Below, piece by piece: positions 60,501-64,000 of a stretch of 64,000 nucleotides of DNA. The first letter of the stretch is position 1, and each line of letters opens with the position of its first letter. The DNA is taken from NCBI RefSeq assembly GCF_029227915.1, contig NC_079884.1:4156001-4220000 (forward strand). The letters are read 5' to 3'. A model generated the notes under the pieces. That model saw only the letters and a program-made list of their open reading frames with translations. It ran no database searches and had not been told where the DNA came from. Made by a program: the position numbers and the translations under genes. This DNA is from Hydractinia symbiolongicarpus. Its lineage: Eukaryota; Cnidaria; Hydrozoa; Anthoathecata; Hydractiniidae.

Positions 60501-63500
60501 TAGTCAAAAGTATACAAAGAAAGTACCCAGGGAGTAAACTCATTTCCCGAACGATTTTTTAAATTATTTTTTCACCACTAAAACGCATGAGACTTGTAGT
60601 TTTCAAAAATGTTTTCATTTTTGATGAGACGCTGAATAAAAGAAATTTAATCGCCGGCAAACTAAAACCTGCGATTTCCCGTAAATCCCGGACTCGGCCC
60701 GTATAGTCAAAAGTATACAAAGAAAGTACCCAGGGAGTAAACTAATTTCCCAAACGATTTTTTGAATTATTATTTCACCACTAGAGCCCATGAGACTTGT
60801 AGTTTTTAAAAATGTTTTCATTTTTGATGAGACGCTGAATAAAAGAAAGTTTAATCGCTGGCAAACGAAAACCCGCGATTTCCCGTAAATCCCGGACTCG
60901 GCCCGTATATTCAAAAGTATACAAAGAAAGTACCCAGGGAGTAAACTAATTTCCCAAACGATTTTTTGAATTATTATTTCACCACTAGAACCCATGAGAC
61001 TTGTGGTTTTTAAAAATGTTTTCATTTTTGATGAGACGCTGAATAAAAGAAGTTTAATCGCCAGCAAACGAAAACCCGCGATTTCCCGTAAATCCCGGAC
61101 TCGGCCCGTATAGTCAAAAGTATACAAAGAAAGTACCCAGGGAGTAAACTCATTTCCGGAACAATTTTTTAAGTTATTTTTTCACCACTAAAACGCATGA
61201 GACTTGTAGTTTTCAGAAATGTTTTCATTTTTGATGAGACGCTTAATGAAAGTGGTTTAATCGCCGGCAAACGAAAACCCGCGATTTCCCGTAAATCCCA
61301 GGCTTGGCCGGTATAGTCGAATGTATACAAAGAAAGTACCCTGTGAGTAAACTCATTTCCAAAACCATTTTTTAAATTATCTTTTCACCACTAAAACGCA
61401 TAAGACTTGTAGTTTTCAAAAATGTTTTCATTTTTGATGAGACGCTGAATAAAAGAAGTTTAATCGCCGGCAAACGAAAACCCGCGATTTCCCGTAAATC
61501 CCGGACTAGGTCCGTATAATCAAAAGTATACAAAGAAAGTACCCAGGGAGTAAACTCATTTCTCGAACGACTTTTTAAATTATTTTTTCAGCACTAAAAC
61601 GCAAGAGACTTGTAATTTTTAAAAATGTTTTCATTTTTGATGAGACGCTGAATAAAAGACGTTTAATCGCCGGCAAACGAAAACCCGCCATTTCCCGTAA
61701 ACCCCGGACTCGGCCCGCATAGTCAAAATATACAAAGAAAGTACCCAGGGAGTAAACTCATTTCCCGAACGATTTTTTCAATTATCTTTTAACCACTAAA
61801 ACGCATGAGACTTGCAGTTTTCAAAAATATTTTCATTTTTGATGAGAGGCTTAATAAAAGAGGTTTAATCGGCGGCACCCGCGATTTCCCGTAAATCCCG
61901 GGCTTGGCCCGTATAGTCGAATGTATACAAAGAAAGTACCCAGGAAGTAAACTCATTTCCCGAACGATTTTTTAATTTTTTTTTGCACCACTAAAACGCA
62001 TGAGACTTGTAGTTTTCAAAAATGTTTTCATTTTTGATGAGACGCTTAATGAAAGAGGTTTAATCGCCGGCACCCGCGATTTCCCGCAAATCCCGGGCTT
62101 GGCCCGTATAGTCGAATGTATACAAAGAAAGTACCCTGTGAGTAAACTCATTTCCAGAACGATTTTTTAATTTATTTTTTCAACACTAAAACGCATGAGA
62201 CTTGTAGTTTTCAAAAATGTTTTCATTTTTGATGAGACGCTGAATAAAAGAAAGTTTAATCGCTGGCAAACGAAAACCCGCGATTTCCCGTAAATCCCGG
62301 ACTCGGCCCGTATATTCAAAAGTATACAAAGAAAGTACCCAGGGAGTAAACTAATTTCCCAAACGATTTTTTGAATTATTATTTCACCACTAGAACCCAT
62401 GAGACTTGTAGTTTTTAAAAATGTTTTCATTTTTGATGAGACGCTGAATAAAAGAAGTTTAATCGCCAGCAAACGAAAACCCGCGATTTCCCGTAAATCC
62501 CGGACTCGGCCCGTATAGTCAAAAGTATACAAAGAAAGTACCCAGGGAGTAAACTCATTTCCGGAACAATTTTTTAAGTTATTTTTTCACCACTAAAACG
62601 CATGAGACTTGTAGTTTTCAGAAATGTTTTCATTTTTGATGAGACGCTTAATGAAAGTGGTTTAATCGCCGGCAAACGAAAACCCGCGATTTCTCGTAAA
62701 TCCCAGGCTTGGCCGGTATAGTCGAATGTATACAAAGAAAGTACCCTGTGAGTAAACTCATTTCCAAAACCATTTTTTAAATTATCTTTTCACCACTAAA
62801 ACGCATAAGACTTGTAGTTTTCAAAAATATTTTCATTTTTGATGAGACGCTGAAAAAAAGATGTTTAATCGCCGGCAAACGAAAACCCGCGATTTCCCGT
62901 AAATCCCGGACTAGGTCCGTATAATCAAAAGTATACAAAGAAAGTACCCAGGGAGTAAACTCATTTCCCGAACGACTTTTTAAATTATTTTTTCAGCACT
63001 AAAACGCAAGAGACTTGTAATTTTTAAAAATGTTTTCATTTTTGATGAGACGCTGAATAAAAGACGTTTAATCGCCGGCAAACGAAAACCCGCCATTTCC
63101 CGTAAACCCCGGACTCGGCCCGCATAGTCAAAATATACAAAGAAAGTACCCAGGGAGTAAACTCATTTCCCGAACGATTTTTTCAATTATCTTTTAACCA
63201 CTAAAACGCATGAGACTTGCAGTTTTCAAAAATGTTTTCATTTTTGATGAGAGGCTTAATAAAAGAGGTTTAATCGCCGGCACCCGCGATTTCCCGTAAA
63301 TCCCGGGCTTGGCCCGTATAGTCGAATGTATACAAAGAAAGTACCCAGGAAGTAAACTCATTTCCCGAACGATTTTTTAAATTTTTTTTGCACCACTAAA
63401 ACGCATGAGACTTGTAGTTTTCAAAAATGTTTTCATTTTTGATGAGACGCTTAATGAAAGAAGTTTAATCGCCGGCACCCGCGATTTCCCGCAAATCCCG

Positions 63501-64000
63501 GGCTTGGCCCGTATAGTCGAATGTATACAAAGAAAGTACCCTGTGAGTAAACTCATTTCCAGAACGATTTTTTAATTTATTTTTTCAACACTAAAACGCA
63601 TGAGACTTGTAGTTTTCAAAAATGTTTTCATTTTTGATGAGACGCTTAATGAAAGAGGTTTAATCGCCGGTAAACGAAAACCCGCGACTTCCCGTAAAAT
63701 CCGGACTCGGCCCGTATAGTCAAAAGTATACAAAGAAAGTACCCAGGGAGTAAACTCATTTCTCGAACGATTTTTTAAATTATTTTTTCACCACTAAAAC
63801 GCATGAGACTTGTAGTTTTCAAAAATGTTTTCATTTTTGGTGAGACGCTGAATAAAAGAAGTTTAATAGCCGGCAAACGAAAACCTGCGATTTCCCGTAA
63901 ATCCCGGACTCGGCCCGTATAGTCAAAAGTATACAAAGAAAGTACCCGGGGTGTAAACTCATTTCCCGAACGAATTTTTAAATTATTATTTCACCACTAA
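57548..64000. repeat. 7.41-kb tandem duplication, copy 2 (cut by window end)
   Basis: The junction falls within 57549-57641. The left flank has ATTTCTCGAACG (type at 56344). The right side has CTGAATAAAAAAAATTTAATCG, as at 50.22 kb. Copy 2 repeats the two 802-bp 4-mers and the 1,405-bp repeat (61600/63005). It still matches at the last base of the window, so the duplication should extend to about 65 kb if complete. Confidence 0.87.

Larger units (their letters stand above)
1..64000. repeat. Satellite DNA array, ~203-bp monomer, whole window
   Basis: Direct head-to-tail repeats fill the window from first to last base. The start motif CGGCAAACGAAAAC (or a variant) recurs every 203 bp, for example at 1, 204, 407, 610, 813, 1016, 1219 and 1422. 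All copies share one orientation. Individual monomers range from about 195 to 204 bp through small indels, such as loss of one G in TCCCGGGCTTGG, loss of G in CCCGTAAATCC, or an 8-bp loss in the right third. No unique insert longer than a few bases was seen, and neither array edge lies in the window. Such arrays are typical of eukaryotic constitutive heterochromatin, often centromeric or pericentromeric; that location is inferred. The family name and host are not recognised. Confidence 0.98.
48121..64000. repeat. Block H: HORs with 8-bp-deleted 195-bp monomers
   Basis: About 79 monomers. The block is defined by CGCCGGCACCCGCG, in which 8 bp (AACGAAAA) of the head are missing. The first is at 48850 and the last near 63476, about 23 copies, often as pairs 195 bp apart (48850/49045, 51451/51646). 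Other local markers are AACCCCGGACTCGGCCCGC, CATAGTCAAAATATAC, TTTTCAATTATC, GAGAGGCTTAATG and TTTCGATGACACGCTG. Nested repeats of 405, 802, 1,007 and 1,405 bp lie within a 7.41-kb duplication. Confidence 0.88.

Noticed and set aside
311-62532. Dozens of similar minus-strand ORFs of 60-170 codons
   Set aside because: They are translations of the satellite monomer. Frame and stops shift with each indel, amino-acid changes follow the neutral CpG variants, no known domain is visible, and no promoter or start context stands out. I annotate none as CDS.
1-64000. CRISPR array
   Set aside because: The whole 203-bp unit is conserved. There are no short identical repeats separated by unique spacers, and no cas genes.
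1-64000. Transposable element, LTR or terminal inverted repeat
   Set aside because: No reverse transcriptase, transposase or integrase motifs are visible, there are no target-site duplications, and every segment is accounted for by the monomer.
1-64000. Telomeric repeats, rDNA spacer or tRNA clusters
   Set aside because: No TTAGGG- or TTTAGGG-type runs, no rRNA-like segment and no tRNA-like fold are seen. A rDNA intergenic spacer would be expected to show rRNA flanks, and none occur in 64 kb.
1-64000. Naming the host species or satellite family
   Set aside because: Monomer length, composition and HORs fit several plant and animal groups, and I do not recognise the consensus. A search of Repbase, Dfam or a satellite database with the 28188-28390 monomer would decide it.

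Overview
The whole 64 kb window is one uninterrupted, head-to-tail satellite DNA array. The repeat unit is about 203 bp (starts at 1, 204, 407, 610, 813 and so on), giving roughly 316 copies, all in the same orientation. I see no unique sequence, credible protein-coding gene, tRNA, rRNA, transposon or array edge. A near-consensus monomer (28188-28390) is about 38% G+C by hand count. Its first ~55 bp are GC- and CpG-rich, and its last ~100 bp are T/A-rich. Megabase-style tandem satellites with higher-order repeats (HORs) are typical of eukaryotic centromeric or pericentromeric heterochromatin. I could not match the monomer to a named satellite, so I assign no species and do not claim it is the functional centromere.

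Layout by diagnostic variants. (A) 1-3448: mixed monomers, with a trimer repeat at 1016-2233 and a block at 1-812 that recurs from 2031. (B) 3449-15830: a clear HOR with canonical 11-monomer order a-b-c-d-e-f-b-c-d-e-h, present as units of 8, 10, 11, 12, 4, 11 and 5 (partial) monomers. (C) 15831-20897: contains a strongly diverged 202-bp monomer subtype that also appears in A, D and E. (D) 20898-24599: T-rich spacer variants, a 405-bp dimer duplication and a 9-mer repeat. (E) 24600-38106: large tandem duplications of 2,024 and 3,642 bp. (F) 38107-42579: short HORs (608, 809 and 1,417 bp). (G) 42580-48120: 2,027, 609 and 407 bp repeats with linked GAATTATT and CTAGAGCCC variants. (H) 48121-64000: carries an 8-bp-deleted 195-bp monomer and a 7.41-kb (about 37-monomer) tandem duplication whose second copy runs off the window.

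The array works as a recombination record rather than a set of genes. Nested duplications are joined by chimeric monomers that nearly always keep the 203-bp register, as expected of unequal homologous exchange. Many diagnostic differences are C-to-T or G-to-A changes at CpG, as expected of methylation-driven decay followed by local homogenisation. Every minus-strand ORF of 60-170 codons is a by-product of the repeat and is not annotated as a gene.
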